Assembly: GCF_000733855.1 (NCBI RefSeq)
Contig: NZ_JPOJ01000001.1
Span: 496,001-560,000, forward strand
From: Methylomicrobium agile
GTDB taxonomy: Bacteria; Pseudomonadota; Gammaproteobacteria; Methylococcales; Methylomonadaceae
DNA length: 64,000 nt
Direction of reading: 5' to 3'
Shown piece after piece: positions 17,382 through 26,359 of this stretch. How positions within the stretch are numbered: position 1 is the first letter of the stretch; every line of letters starts with the position of its first letter. The position numbers and the translations under genes were made by a program. The notes under the pieces were generated by a model. The model was given only the letters and a program-made list of their open reading frames with translations, was not told the origin of the DNA and ran no database searches.

Positions 17382-17918
17382 CTAACCTCCGGTAGTTTCT
17401 GAAGCGGTTGCGTCACCGCTGGATTCAGCAGGTTTCGCCGATGCGACAAGCGACTGTAGCAGAGCCGGATCGTTGATCAGTTTACCGATCAATTCTTCTG
17501 CGCCGGTTTTCCCGTCCATGTAGGTGATCAAGTTGGCCAATTGCTGTCTGGCTTCGAGCACTTTGTCTAGTCCGGCAACTTTTCTGACAACTGCAGCCGG
17601 TGAAAAATCATCCATGCTTTCAAAGGTGATATCGACACTCAGGTTGCCCTCGCCGGTCAAGCTATTCTGAACCGGAAAAGCGACCCGAGGCTTCATCGAT
17701 TTGAGCCGCTCATCAAAATTATCGACGTCAATTTCGAGCAACTTGCGGTCGGCGACGGGTGGCAAAGGCTCAGACGGCTTGCCCGACAAATCCGAGAGCA
17801 CTCCCATTACGAAAGGGAGCTGAACTTTCTTCTGCGAACCGTACACTTCGACATCATATTCAATCTGCACGCGAGGCGCACGGTTTCTTTGGATAAACTT
17901 TTGACTACTTTCGGCCAT
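17382..17918 (-). CDS. tssB: TssB (VipA), T6SS sheath small subunit
   Basis: A 178-residue TssB/VipA protein. It shows RAPRVQIEYDVEVYG, the PFVMGVLSDLSG block and VDNFDERLKSMKPRV, all diagnostic of the family, and an Ala/Ser-rich C-terminal tail. It interlocks with TssC to build the sheath; its N-terminal helix is the part that TagJ binds in other bacteria. Gene order tssA-tssB-tssC is conserved here with short gaps. Confidence 0.97.
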   Translation of the reverse strand: MAESSQKFIQRNRAPRVQIEYDVEVYGSQKKVQLPFVMGVLSDLSGKPSEPLPPVADRKLLEIDVDNFDERLKSMKPRVAFPVQNSLTGEGNLSVDITFESMDDFSPAAVVRKVAGLDKVLEARQQLANLITYMDGKTGAEELIGKLINDPALLQSLVASAKPAESSGDATASETTGG

Positions 17919-17957
17919 GCCTCTACCCTCTCTATTTTTAGTTTGATAAAAAAATTA

Positions 17958-19013
17958 TTATTCCGACGCTTCCGGACCTTTGATCATATCCATTTGGGAA
18001 ATCGCATCCGGCAATAAATTCTGCAGAATTTCCATAAAATCGGCGGTGACAAGACGCTTTGCTCGATGCAGTAAAATAGGCACAGGGCTCGAAGGCTCGG
18101 ATTCCCTATAATATTTGCAGATTAGATCAAGGGCTTTTAACACATCCTGGCGCGAATTGATCTCTCCGACTCCAACGTTTTGTTTACGGGGCAAATTAGC
18201 TTGCTGCGAAGCTTGATCGCCGGCAGGTTCTTCTTCACCGGACAGTTCCGCTGTTTCCTGCGCGGCCATTGGCGCATACTGGTTATGGGCTGACTGCATC
18301 TCTTTCAAGAGAGAAGCCAAGGACGATAAGTCGGCTCCATTACCGATTCCCACCTGAATGTTGACAAAGTCCTGGAGTCGCCGAACCAGATCCACACTTT
18401 CGACGATGGCTTGATACATGAACGCAATGCTTTCAGGAGGCAGTTCCTGAAAGGCGGCTTTGATCACACCCAGGTCGGTTCTTGTTTCTCCCTCGGGTAA
18501 ACTGATCTTATCGGTCGAAATCTGAATATCGCGTAAACTATAGCGACCAACCGCTTTCGAATCGGCTAGCGGCGCCAAACTCAAAGGCCTGAGCACGGAA
18601 TCAAAGTTATTCAATTCCTCAAGAATGTTGATCCGCATGGTGGGATCGAGATTATCGTCCGGATCCAGGACAGGATGAATTTCGACCCAGTATTTTTCCA
18701 GCAAACCCAGCAATAACGACAGGCCGTCCCGAAAACCCGGGATCCCTTCAAGCGGAATCAACGCTCGCGTCAGGTAGACGGCGACCTGCAGATCCTTACT
18801 CCGTTTCAGGATCGCCAGCGCCGATTTTTGAATGTCCCGCCAGTTTGGTGGCTGTGCCTTTTCGCCGGTGATCGGATCTTCCGGTTTACCCTGGATATCT
18901 TTGGCTAACTCCAGATAAGCGGAGTCATACTCCAAGTAATCCCCGCAAGGACTATCCGGTGAAATTTCTTCGAGTAACTCATCCAAGTCAGCCATAAATA
19001 GTCTGTTCAGCAT
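17958..19013 (-). CDS. tssA: TssA (ImpA-type), T6SS assembly protein
   Basis: A protein of about 345-351 residues with the ImpA N-terminal domain (DELLEEISPDSPCGDYLEYD, then AQPPNWRDIQKSALAILKRS). A variable middle follows, and a C-terminal helical part (QDVLKALDLICKYYRESEPSSPVP) resembling the short TssA class. TssA organises baseplate and sheath polymerisation. Two starts are possible: ATG at 19013, or ATG at 18995, which gives MADLDELLEE, the form usual in the family; neither has a strong ribosome binding site. It heads the cluster. A broken insertion sequence begins only 66 bases upstream, so the ancestral promoter region may be lost. Confidence 0.93.
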   Translation of the reverse strand: MLNRLFMADLDELLEEISPDSPCGDYLEYDSAYLELAKDIQGKPEDPITGEKAQPPNWRDIQKSALAILKRSKDLQVAVYLTRALIPLEGIPGFRDGLSLLLGLLEKYWVEIHPVLDPDDNLDPTMRINILEELNNFDSVLRPLSLAPLADSKAVGRYSLRDIQISTDKISLPEGETRTDLGVIKAAFQELPPESIAFMYQAIVESVDLVRRLQDFVNIQVGIGNGADLSSLASLLKEMQSAHNQYAPMAAQETAELSGEEEPAGDQASQQANLPRKQNVGVGEINSRQDVLKALDLICKYYRESEPSSPVPILLHRAKRLVTADFMEILQNLLPDAISQMDMIKGPEASE

Positions 19014-19078
19014 ATTGGGACAGTAAAGCGCCGGATTATGTTAATCGAGTTCCGACTCTAATTCAAAGAAAAAATCCC

Positions 19079-19926
19079 AAGAAGCTGTCTGGCAAAACAA
19101 GATATTGTAAAATCAAGATTTTTTTATTGTGATATAGCAAATGGGATACAAAAGTGACCTCACGGATGCGGAATGGGCATTAATAGAACCAGATTTTCAG
19201 CCGCGGAGTCGTCGAGGGAGTTGACGCAAACATGCCATCAGAACGGTAATCAACGCGATTCTGTATATTGTCAAAGGCGGAATAGAGTGGCGAATGATGC
19301 CCAACGGTTTTCCGCCGTGGCAAACGGTTTATGATCATTTCAGCAAATGGAACAAACGTGGCGTTTGGGAGGCCTGTTCGGATCGATTGGTCGCCTATCG
19401 CCGTGAACAGGCAGGTCGTGCCGCCGCACCGAGCTATGGCATTATGGATGCGCAAAGCGTAAAGACCGTCTACGCCAGTGAAGAGCGCGGGATTGACGGC
19501 GGCAAAAAGGTCAAAGGGCACAAGCGACATATTGTCGTGGATCTCTTGGGTAACTTAATTGTTTGTCATGGTCCATGCCGCGAATCTCAGTGACACAAAA
19601 AGCGCCTGCGAGGTAGCAGAGAACGGTTGATAAATGGCCTTCATTGCAAGCTTTTCCGGCCGATGCCGGCTATGGCGGCACTGCGGTAACATTTTGCACG
19701 GAAACATTGCACAAGCCTTTAACACATCTCCAAGAAAATCAAAGATGGCTGGGCGGTTCTGCCGAAACGTTGGGCTGTTGAACGCACTTTTTCATGGCTT
19801 GGCAATTTTCGTCGCCTCTCCAAAGAGGTCGAAATTCTCACTGCCACTTCCGAAAACATGATTCGCATCGCCATGCTTAAAATAACACTTGCAAAATGCG
19901 TTTAATGTTTTGCCAGACAGCTTCTT
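19079..19926 (+). mobile_element. Degenerate IS5-family element (IS427-like) upstream of tssA
   Basis: An 848-base element bounded by identical 21-base inverted repeats at 19079-19099 and 19906-19926, both starting AAGAAGCTGTCTGGC. No clear target duplication is seen; the left flank is the tssA upstream region while the right flank is an IS1 remnant, so a deletion probably followed or accompanied insertion. The transposase inside is broken. Confidence 0.85.
19141..19905 (+). pseudogene. IS5-family transposase, broken
   Basis: Starts MGYKSDLTDAEWALIEP, the usual beginning of IS427/IS1031-type transposases, followed by RTVINAILYIVKGGIEWRMM, DAQSVKTV (first catalytic Asp) and GHKRHIVVDLLGN. A TGA interrupts the frame at about 19222, another stop follows at 19591-19593, and the C-terminal part with [13 protein letters not shown] (catalytic Glu) is in a different frame. 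It cannot make an active enzyme in one piece. The element could still be moved by a related transposase acting on its intact ends. Confidence 0.85.
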
Positions 19927-19927
19927 A

Positions 19928-20165
19928 GGTGTCAGTCGTTATTACACTGAGATTGGGGCGCTTATGAGCGTCATCTTGACAGCGACCAGCATGAAGGGGG
20001 AAGCGCAACGCGCAAAAGATTGAACGCAAAAATTTAAATTTCAGAACCTGGATTAAGCGGCTCACTCGGAAAACGATTTGTTTTTCTAAGCTGGAAATAA
20101 TGCATGATACGGTCATCGGGTTACTGATTAATAAAGTCGAGTTTGGCTTGGATATTCATGCTTAA
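19928..20165 (+). pseudogene. IS1-family transposase (InsB-like), 3' remnant
   Basis: After one or two single-base frame corrections this reads DWGAYERHLDSDQHE, then KRNAQKIERKNLNFRTW, then IKRLTRKTICFSKLE and MHDTVIGLLINKVEF before TAA at 20163-20165. This is the C-terminal half of the IS1 InsB transposase. The N-terminal half and left end are missing, cut off exactly at the right end of the IS5-family element at 19926. It is a relic with no function of its own, but shows that this spot took at least two insertions. Confidence 0.8.
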
Positions 20166-20483
20166 TTACAGATTTAATCCACTACCCCCGAATTATTGGA
20201 ACTCTGCCTGGCCCGGGGAGCGCGGGATAATACCACGATCGTCCTCGCGGGATGCTAGAAACCGGGATTCGCTAAACGGATCAAGCAACTCTTTAATCAT
20301 TTTACCAACAATCATTAATATTGCTTTGATTCTTAGAGACATTGTTCTTGACAAGAAAAACACTTAGCGATTTAATCGCAGCCAGACTCCTTCTAAACAA
20401 TCACCCAAACAGAAGTTGGGCGTCTTAACTGAAGTCTTGAGCGAAATCATGAATTTTCAACAGATTTATACGGGGATGCGGCT

Positions 20484-21764
20484 ATGCCAAAATTAATTCG
20501 ACATATCGGTTACGGAGTTCTGACGACGGGATTAGCGCTTGTAGCCGCCAAAGCCCATGCCGCCCCCGATCCCTGTGCCACGGTGTTCAGCGAGCTCGTT
20601 CAAAGCGAATTGTCGCTTACCTCGGCGCAAGAGGATCTTGTATCGACCTGTAGGTACCAGAATGCCGGTGACCAATTGACGCCATACCAGGCGCTTGCGC
20701 AAACGACGCTGGCAATTTCAATCGCCAATCAGCAATTCCGGAACGTAAAAAACCGGCTGATACTGTTGCGCCGTGGCCTCGGCAGCGGGATCGATGTCAA
20801 CGGCCTCAATCAGCAGTCGACAGACTCGCTTTTACCCGCTTCCTTATCCGGATTTTCCCGCCAGTCAAACGGCGGCGGCGCCAGTGGAGACAAGGACAGC
20901 CCGTTCGACAGACTGGGCATATTCGTTAACGGCAACTTCGGCGTCGGCGATAAGGACGGCACCGACCGGGAGTTAGGGTTCGAGTACGACAGCCAGGGCG
21001 TAACGGCAGGGATCGATTACCGCTTTACCGATAATTTCGTGCTGGGCGGCACCTTCGGCTATAACGCGATCAAATCCGATTTCGATGCATCCAGGGGAAA
21101 CCTGAACCTGGACGGTTACAGTTTTTCGCTCTACAGCACCTATTACAACGACGACTTCTATCTCGACACCATATTTTCGGGCGGCTGGAACGAATATGAC
21201 ACCCGCCGGAACATCCAACTGCCCGGCTTCAATCAAACGGCTCTCGGCAATACCCGCGGCAACGATTATTCCTTCAATGTCACCGGCGGCTACGATTTTC
21301 ATCAGCAAGGCTTGACCTATGGCCCCTATGGCCGGGTCAGTTATCAAAACGTCCAGATCGACGGCTATCAGGAAAATACGAGCAACCCGGGTTCGACCGG
21401 CTTCGGCGCCGTGACATCGATCGGCAAGCAAAATGCCGTTTCCCTGCAAACCGCTTTGGGAGGTCAACTTTCTTATGCGATCAGCACTTCATTCGGCGTA
21501 TTGATGCCGACCGCGAGAGCGGAATGGGTGCACGAATTCCACGACGGCAGCAGGCCGGTGAACTGGAGCTTCGCCAATATTCCAACCCAGACTGCTTTCG
21601 TCAATCTCAGCGACGGCGCCGACCGTAATTTCGGAAATCTGGGCGCGGGCTTATCCGCAACGTTTACGCACGGCGCCTCCGCTTTTTTATTCTATGAGAC
21701 CATGGTCGGGCGAGACCATATTTCGGAGCATTCGATCAATGCGGGCGTGCGCGCCGAGTTTTAA
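20484..21764 (+). CDS. Outer-membrane autotransporter-type beta-barrel protein
   Basis: A 426-residue exported protein. An N-terminal signal peptide (MPKLIRHIGYGVLTTG, cleavage after AHA) leads to a helical segment (about 30-115) with two Cys (PDPCATV, STCRYQ) and a Ser/Gly linker. The rest (about 140-426) is an autotransporter barrel: alternating aromatic strands such as FVLGGTFGYNA and FYLDTIFSGGWN, a GVLMPTARAEWVHEF strand and the terminal phenylalanine expected by the BAM complex. There is almost no passenger domain, so it may act as a porin-like or adhesion protein rather than a secretor. GGGGATG precedes the ATG. It stands alone between IS debris and repeats. Confidence 0.82.
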   Translation: MPKLIRHIGYGVLTTGLALVAAKAHAAPDPCATVFSELVQSELSLTSAQEDLVSTCRYQNAGDQLTPYQALAQTTLAISIANQQFRNVKNRLILLRRGLGSGIDVNGLNQQSTDSLLPASLSGFSRQSNGGGASGDKDSPFDRLGIFVNGNFGVGDKDGTDRELGFEYDSQGVTAGIDYRFTDNFVLGGTFGYNAIKSDFDASRGNLNLDGYSFSLYSTYYNDDFYLDTIFSGGWNEYDTRRNIQLPGFNQTALGNTRGNDYSFNVTGGYDFHQQGLTYGPYGRVSYQNVQIDGYQENTSNPGSTGFGAVTSIGKQNAVSLQTALGGQLSYAISTSFGVLMPTARAEWVHEFHDGSRPVNWSFANIPTQTAFVNLSDGADRNFGNLGAGLSATFTHGASAFLFYETMVGRDHISEHSINAGVRAEF

Positions 21765-21812
21765 ACCGCTTCGGCATGATGGATTTTATCCCCTGCATAT
21801 AAGTCCAGCTCC

Positions 21813-21855
21813 GTAGGGTACGCTGTGCGTACCATCAATGTCGCAAGGTACGCAC
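21813..21855. repeat. REP-like palindrome (family A, copy 1)
   Basis: GTAGGGTACGCTGTGCGTACC and a partly matching inverted arm form an imperfect hairpin. The same sequence recurs at 46155-46231, 52948-53002 and 59314-59369, always between genes. Confidence 0.7.
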
Positions 21856-21857
21856 CC

Positions 21858-22047
21858 GGCAACTGCTCCTGCATTGCTCTCGATCGCGTGTTCCCGACGC
21901 GATCTACCTCCCCCATCCCTGGGGTCGTGCCTCCTGCATCCCTGCAGTCGTCGGCAATTGCTCCTGCATTGCTCTCGATTGCGTATTCCCGACGCGATCT
22001 GCCTCCCCCATCCCTGAGGTCGTACCTCCTGCATCCCCGCTGTCGAG
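21858..22047. repeat. Two tandem copies of a 95-base unit
   Basis: Unit 1 (21858-21952) and unit 2 (21953-22047) both begin GGCAA(C/T)TGCTCCTGCATTGC and run through GACGCGATCT, CCCCCATCCCTG and CTCCTGCATCCC, differing at scattered bases. No coding function is evident; weak frames exist only because of the repetition. Confidence 0.75.
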
Positions 22048-22166
22048 CGTACCACAACCCGTAAGATACAGATACCGAACAGAACATTGATCCCGTCCGT
22101 AACGTTTGGAATCGCGCGAGCCCAGACGAGGATTTCATGCGGGCGGCAGGTCTTCAAACGTGGGGA

Positions 22167-22331
22167 ACGGGGTTATAAACCATGCCCTTATACACAAGTT
22201 CGTCATTCCGGCAGGGATCGCCGGAATCCAGGCTACAGGGATGTATTACGCTTGCCATCCCTGGCTCTGGATACCCGCTTCCCGGCGGGTATGACGACAT
22301 TTGTGTAAAGGATATGGGTTATAAACCCCGT
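22167..22331. repeat. 165-base imperfect inverted-repeat element
   Basis: The outer arms (ACGGGGTTATAAACC at the left, GGTTTATAACCCCGT-like when the right end is reversed) extend about 31 bases with few mismatches and enclose a second palindrome (CATTCCGGCAGGGAT / GCCGGAATCC) of a kind common between bacterial genes. It has the form of a small non-autonomous mobile element or a composite BIME. It lies just downstream of the large surface-protein gene. Confidence 0.65.
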
Positions 22332-22354
22332 CCCGCTATAGCCCAGCGCTTCGG

Positions 22355-25300
22355 CTAACCAGCGCAAAGATTAGGCAACGTAGCCGTCGTCGTACCGCCG
22401 CCACCGTCTTTATCGGTTACGGTAAGGCTTGTTGGCCTAGAATACTCAATAAAGATACTGGTTCCCGGATTGTAATCAAGAAAGACAGGGGCGCCGCTGG
22501 AATAATCACTGACGACTTGCTGATAATTCTCCATAGAACAATTCCCGTCCGGACAGATATAGATCGACCAGTTAATGGTAAGAACGTACGACTCATCAAG
22601 AGCGTTTGCCGGATCGGAGTAAGTTACAACCACATCGCCCTCGCAACTGTCATTCCATGAAGCATCCGTAATCGTAGGCGCCACGTTGTTGACGGTGACC
22701 CGGGCGGTATCGCTGCCCACCGCCCCCTTCTCATCGGTTACCATCACGGTCACCGTATAGACGCCGTTATCGCCGTAGACATGGTTGAGCGAAAAATTCT
22801 TACCGGCCAGAGTCAACGAATGAATGCCGGTCTCGTCGCCGTAATTGACGATCGCCGACCAGGGGCCGGTACCGGAATCGACGAATGAGCCCGTCTGGCT
22901 GAACGCCGCGCCTTCATCGATGGTCGCATCGGCGCCGGCATAGACCTCCGGCGCCACGTTGTTGACGATGACCCGGACGGTGTCGCTGCCCATCGCCCCC
23001 ATCTCATCGGTCACCGTCACGGTCACCGTATAAGCGCCGTTATTGCCGTAGACATGGTTGAGCGAAAAATTCTTGCCAGCCAAAGTCAACGGCTGAACGC
23101 CGGTCCCGTCGCCGTAATTGACGGTCGCCGACCAGGGGCCGGGGCCGGAGTCAACAAATGAGCCCGTCTGTCTGAGTGTCGCGCCTTCATCGATGGCCGC
23201 ATCGACGCCGGCATCGACCACCGGCGCCACGTTGTTGACGGTGACCTGAACGGTGTCGCTGCCCACCGCCCCCTTCTCATCGGTCACCGCCACGGCCACC
23301 GTATAGACGCCGTTATCGCCGTAGACATGGTTGAGCGAAAAATGCTTGCCGTTCAGCGCCAGTTCGCCGCTCGTCCCGTCGCCGTAGTCGATGGTTGCCG
23401 ACCAGGGGCCGGGGCCGGGATCGACGAATGAGCCCGTCTGGCTGAACGCCGCGCCTTCACCGATGGTCGTATCGGCGCCGGCATCGACCACCGGCGCCAC
23501 GTTGTTGACGGTGACCTGAACGGTATCGCTGCCCGCCGCCCCCTTCTCATCGGTCACCGTCACGGTCACCGTATAGTTGCCGTTGTCGCGGTAGAGGTGC
23601 TCCAGGCTGAAGGTCTTGCCGTTCAGCGCCAGCTCACCGCTCGTCCCGTCGCCGTAGTCGACGGTCGCCGACCAGGGGCCGGGGCCGGGATCGACGAATG
23701 AGCCCGTCTGGCTGAACGCCGCGCCTTCATCGATGACCGCATCGGCGCCGGCATTGACCGCCGGCGCCACGTTGTTGACGGTGACCTGGACGGTATCGCT
23801 GCCGCTGCCGCCATCGTCATCGGTCACCGTCACAGTCACCGTATAGGCGCCGTTGGCGTGGTAGGTATGCTCCAGGCCGAAGGTCTTGCCGTTCAGCGCC
23901 AGTTCGCCGCTCGTCCCGTCGCCGTAGTCGACGGTGGCGGTCCAGCTGTCCGTGCCGGGATCGATAAACGTGCCCGCTTGGCTAAACGCCGCGCCTTCAT
24001 CGATGGCCGCATCGGCGCCGGCATCGACCGCCGGCGCCACGTTGTCGACGGTGATGGTCGTAGAAACCTGGTTCACCCCTCCTTGGCCTGTTACACGCAG
24101 GACTACCGTCTGAACAGAAGGACCATCGATACCCTGGAAGCTGGGCGTTGCGCCGGATGTTTCGAAGCTTCCGTCATTGTCCAGATCCCATTCGAAAGTC
24201 AGCGTATCGCCATAAGGATCATGCTCGGAATTGGCGCCGTTAAGAGCAACCGAACTGCCTTCATTAACCGTATACGTTCCTCCGGTATCGGCAATCGGCG
24301 GCCTGACTCTCGCCAAATCTTCATCGATCTTGCCGTCGCCATCGTCATCGATCCCGTTAAACAGCTCTTCGTCAATCCTTCGGTCGCAATCGTTGTCAAT
24401 GCCGTCGGCCGGCACCGTTTCGGTCGGGCTGCACTCATCCGCGATTTTCGCCAATCTGGCCCCACCCGAATAGCCATACGAATCGGAGGCCGCAAAACCA
24501 TAGGAATAGACGCCGAAAGGCACATTCTGAGGATCATGGCTTATTTGATGCACGCCGATATCGACCTTGATTTGCGCGCCGGAAAATCCCGTCGCCCCTA
24601 TCGCGGTAAACGGCCCGGAAATCGCGTTTCCATCCAGGCGCAAGCCTCCCAATTTGTCCGTCGGCGCGACGATATTGATATAGTTTTCGAAGCGAACCGG
24701 ATCTTCGGGCGGCGTGCTGATCAGGTAGTCGGCGCCGAACTGCTCGGTCGGAGGAATGATCATCATGAAAGGATCGGATACCACGCGATCGGCCGTGGTC
24801 CCTTTGGAATACTGAACCACCAGCGCCGGTCCGCTGGTGGTAATTTGGTGAAACGAACCGGACGCCAGATCGACTTGTTTGAATTTTCCTCGTTTCAGCT
24901 TGGCGACGGTTTTTCCGTCAATGTCGACTTTGGTCCCGTTCTTGGCCGCCAGGATCCGGAAAATATCGCCACCGGTCCGGGTAGCCAAGGGTGTGGTCAA
25001 AAACGACGTCCCCCAGGTATCGATCGGCGGAATTTGTTCCACCAAATGGTCGCAAGCCAACGCCCGGGCCGGCACGACACCACATTGATGGCCGCCGAAT
25101 ACCGATACCGGTTTGGACGAGATGACCGCCGAACCGGTCAAATCGGCGGCAGTACCGCCTTTGGCCTTAAACTGAATGCTCTGCAGCCGGTTCAGGGTGA
25201 AACGGGCGGACTTGCCGGCCTTGATCGATTTTACATCGGGCCCTTCGAGCGTCTTTGCTTTCGGCGTGATCGTGACCTCTGTCCCGTCTTCGTACGCGAT

Positions 25301-25780
25301 GATGAGCAACTCGCCAGGTAAAGACTTCTTCGCGTTCGCCATCGAAGGCACGATGTATTCGGTGCCCGAACTGTCGATCGGCAAACCCAGATAAGCATCG
25401 GTCGTAAATACTTTCTGGTTCAATCCATAAACGACGAACTCATCGGGCGCCGACAAAAGCAGCCCCTTGTCTTCGATTCTGCCGCTTCCCGTGGCGCGGA
25501 CCGTTACCGGCAAGCTGACCGGCGTTATCGTTCCCGGGTCTACCGAAAAGTCCGCCGGCCCGAACCCGGCACCCTGCACGGTCACCGTCGTGGCTTTGGC
25601 GGCGGTCAGGTAAAAGCTGACGCTGCCTCCGCCGTCATAATTTTCCATAAAGCCCAATACGAAGGCTTTTCCCTGATTATCCGGCGCCGCAAAAGCCGGA
25701 GGAATGACGCCAAGGGCCACTGCAACAAAAAAGTGGATTTGCAGCAGCCCGAGCAGCCGGGACTTCAATTCGAGTTTCAT
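22355..25780 (-). CDS. Large PKD-repeat surface protein with IgGFc-binding-like N-terminal domain
   Basis: A 1141-residue exported protein. A signal peptide (about 1-31, PPAFAA) precedes a region of about 400 residues resembling the IgGFc-binding N-terminal domain of bacterial surface proteins (AKATTVTVQG, VFGGHQCGVVPARALACDHLVEQ). A MopE-like putative metal-binding segment follows (DGIDNDCDRRIDEE, NGIDDDGDGKIDEDL, about 455-482). Next come one PKD-like domain (about 485-575) and five tandem PKD domains of about 90 residues (about 580-1030), each with DAGAD...DEGA, DYGDGT and YTVTVTVTD motifs. The tail (1030-1141) carries two Cys. PKD arrays act as rigid spacers or adhesive units on the cell surface; no anchor or sorting motif is seen. 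The ATG is preceded by AGAAAGGATC. Confidence 0.85.
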   Translation of the reverse strand: MKLELKSRLLGLLQIHFFVAVALGVIPPAFAAPDNQGKAFVLGFMENYDGGGSVSFYLTAAKATTVTVQGAGFGPADFSVDPGTITPVSLPVTVRATGSGRIEDKGLLLSAPDEFVVYGLNQKVFTTDAYLGLPIDSSGTEYIVPSMANAKKSLPGELLIIAYEDGTEVTITPKAKTLEGPDVKSIKAGKSARFTLNRLQSIQFKAKGGTAADLTGSAVISSKPVSVFGGHQCGVVPARALACDHLVEQIPPIDTWGTSFLTTPLATRTGGDIFRILAAKNGTKVDIDGKTVAKLKRGKFKQVDLASGSFHQITTSGPALVVQYSKGTTADRVVSDPFMMIIPPTEQFGADYLISTPPEDPVRFENYINIVAPTDKLGGLRLDGNAISGPFTAIGATGFSGAQIKVDIGVHQISHDPQNVPFGVYSYGFAASDSYGYSGGARLAKIADECSPTETVPADGIDNDCDRRIDEELFNGIDDDGDGKIDEDLARVRPPIADTGGTYTVNEGSSVALNGANSEHDPYGDTLTFEWDLDNDGSFETSGATPSFQGIDGPSVQTVVLRVTGQGGVNQVSTTITVDNVAPAVDAGADAAIDEGAAFSQAGTFIDPGTDSWTATVDYGDGTSGELALNGKTFGLEHTYHANGAYTVTVTVTDDDGGSGSDTVQVTVNNVAPAVNAGADAVIDEGAAFSQTGSFVDPGPGPWSATVDYGDGTSGELALNGKTFSLEHLYRDNGNYTVTVTVTDEKGAAGSDTVQVTVNNVAPVVDAGADTTIGEGAAFSQTGSFVDPGPGPWSATIDYGDGTSGELALNGKHFSLNHVYGDNGVYTVAVAVTDEKGAVGSDTVQVTVNNVAPVVDAGVDAAIDEGATLRQTGSFVDSGPGPWSATVNYGDGTGVQPLTLAGKNFSLNHVYGNNGAYTVTVTVTDEMGAMGSDTVRVIVNNVAPEVYAGADATIDEGAAFSQTGSFVDSGTGPWSAIVNYGDETGIHSLTLAGKNFSLNHVYGDNGVYTVTVMVTDEKGAVGSDTARVTVNNVAPTITDASWNDSCEGDVVVTYSDPANALDESYVLTINWSIYICPDGNCSMENYQQVVSDYSSGAPVFLDYNPGTSIFIEYSRPTSLTVTDKDGGGGTTTATLPNLCAG
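22680..24050. repeat. Five near-identical DNA repeats (about 270 bases) encoding PKD domains
   Basis: The motif GCGCCACGTTGTTGACG or a close variant recurs near 22680, 22950, 23224, 23494, 23764 and 24034, giving a period of about 270 bases. Neighbouring units differ at few positions, which points to recent duplication or gene conversion inside the gene. Confidence 0.85.
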
Positions 25781-26359
25781 GATCCTTTCTCTCCCCCAAA
25801 CGATGAAACGATTGCAACGGCCATCGGCTCGGTCATTTCCGAGTTTCTCAAGCGGCGCCGCAATGATTATTATTCAAACTGTTCGTATAACTCAAGCCTT
25901 CAAGGAAGGGCTTCCCTCGGGCCGCCGCTAGCGAGAAGACTGAAAACGGCCCAATCCATCCGGCGGCACGGCCGCCAGTCGAACGATATCGCCGCCTTTA
26001 GCCCAGGCGGTTCGATTTCGGACGGCAATAGAGCCAATAGCGCCGCCCCAGGCCTTTCGGGCCTTGCGCCCAAAGAAATGAAGAAGGCCCCGGAATAAAC
26101 GGGGCGAAGAAACTGACTGTAACGAGACGGATGGCCTAAAAACGCCCGAAGGACTGCCCTCGCTTTACCGCATAAGCTCCGTACGAGGTTATCCATACGG
26201 GCGATAAGAAGACAATATCCCGATCTTGTTCATCGATCGCGAATTTCCGTGCGCTTAACCACATAGCGATTTCGCTGGAATATAAACCAAAAATTTTTTA
26301 CGATCAAATTCCGTTTAGCGCCGCCCAATCCGCGTTCTGGAGGCGCCCGGGCCGGGCAG
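25781..26359. other. Intergenic region upstream of the surface-protein gene
   Basis: About 580 bases lie between the surface protein (leftward) and nudF (ending at 26360). Read toward the surface protein it has a TTGAATAATAATCATT stretch around 25865-25885 that could be an AT-rich promoter core, a hairpin AACTCGGAAATGACCGAGC-like at about 25830-25850, and a GGGGGAGAGAAAGG ribosome-binding region. Two GC-rich palindromes (AGGCCCGAAAGGCCT at about 26055-26070, GGGGCC/GGCCCC near 26085) lie farther out. The small frames present here are not convincing genes. I found no recognisable riboswitch. Confidence 0.4.

Noticed and set aside
23858-25321. A 487-codon plus-strand frame opposite the PKD surface protein
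   Set aside because: Antisense shadow with no ribosome binding site and no family resemblance; the minus-strand protein has a signal peptide and ordered domains.
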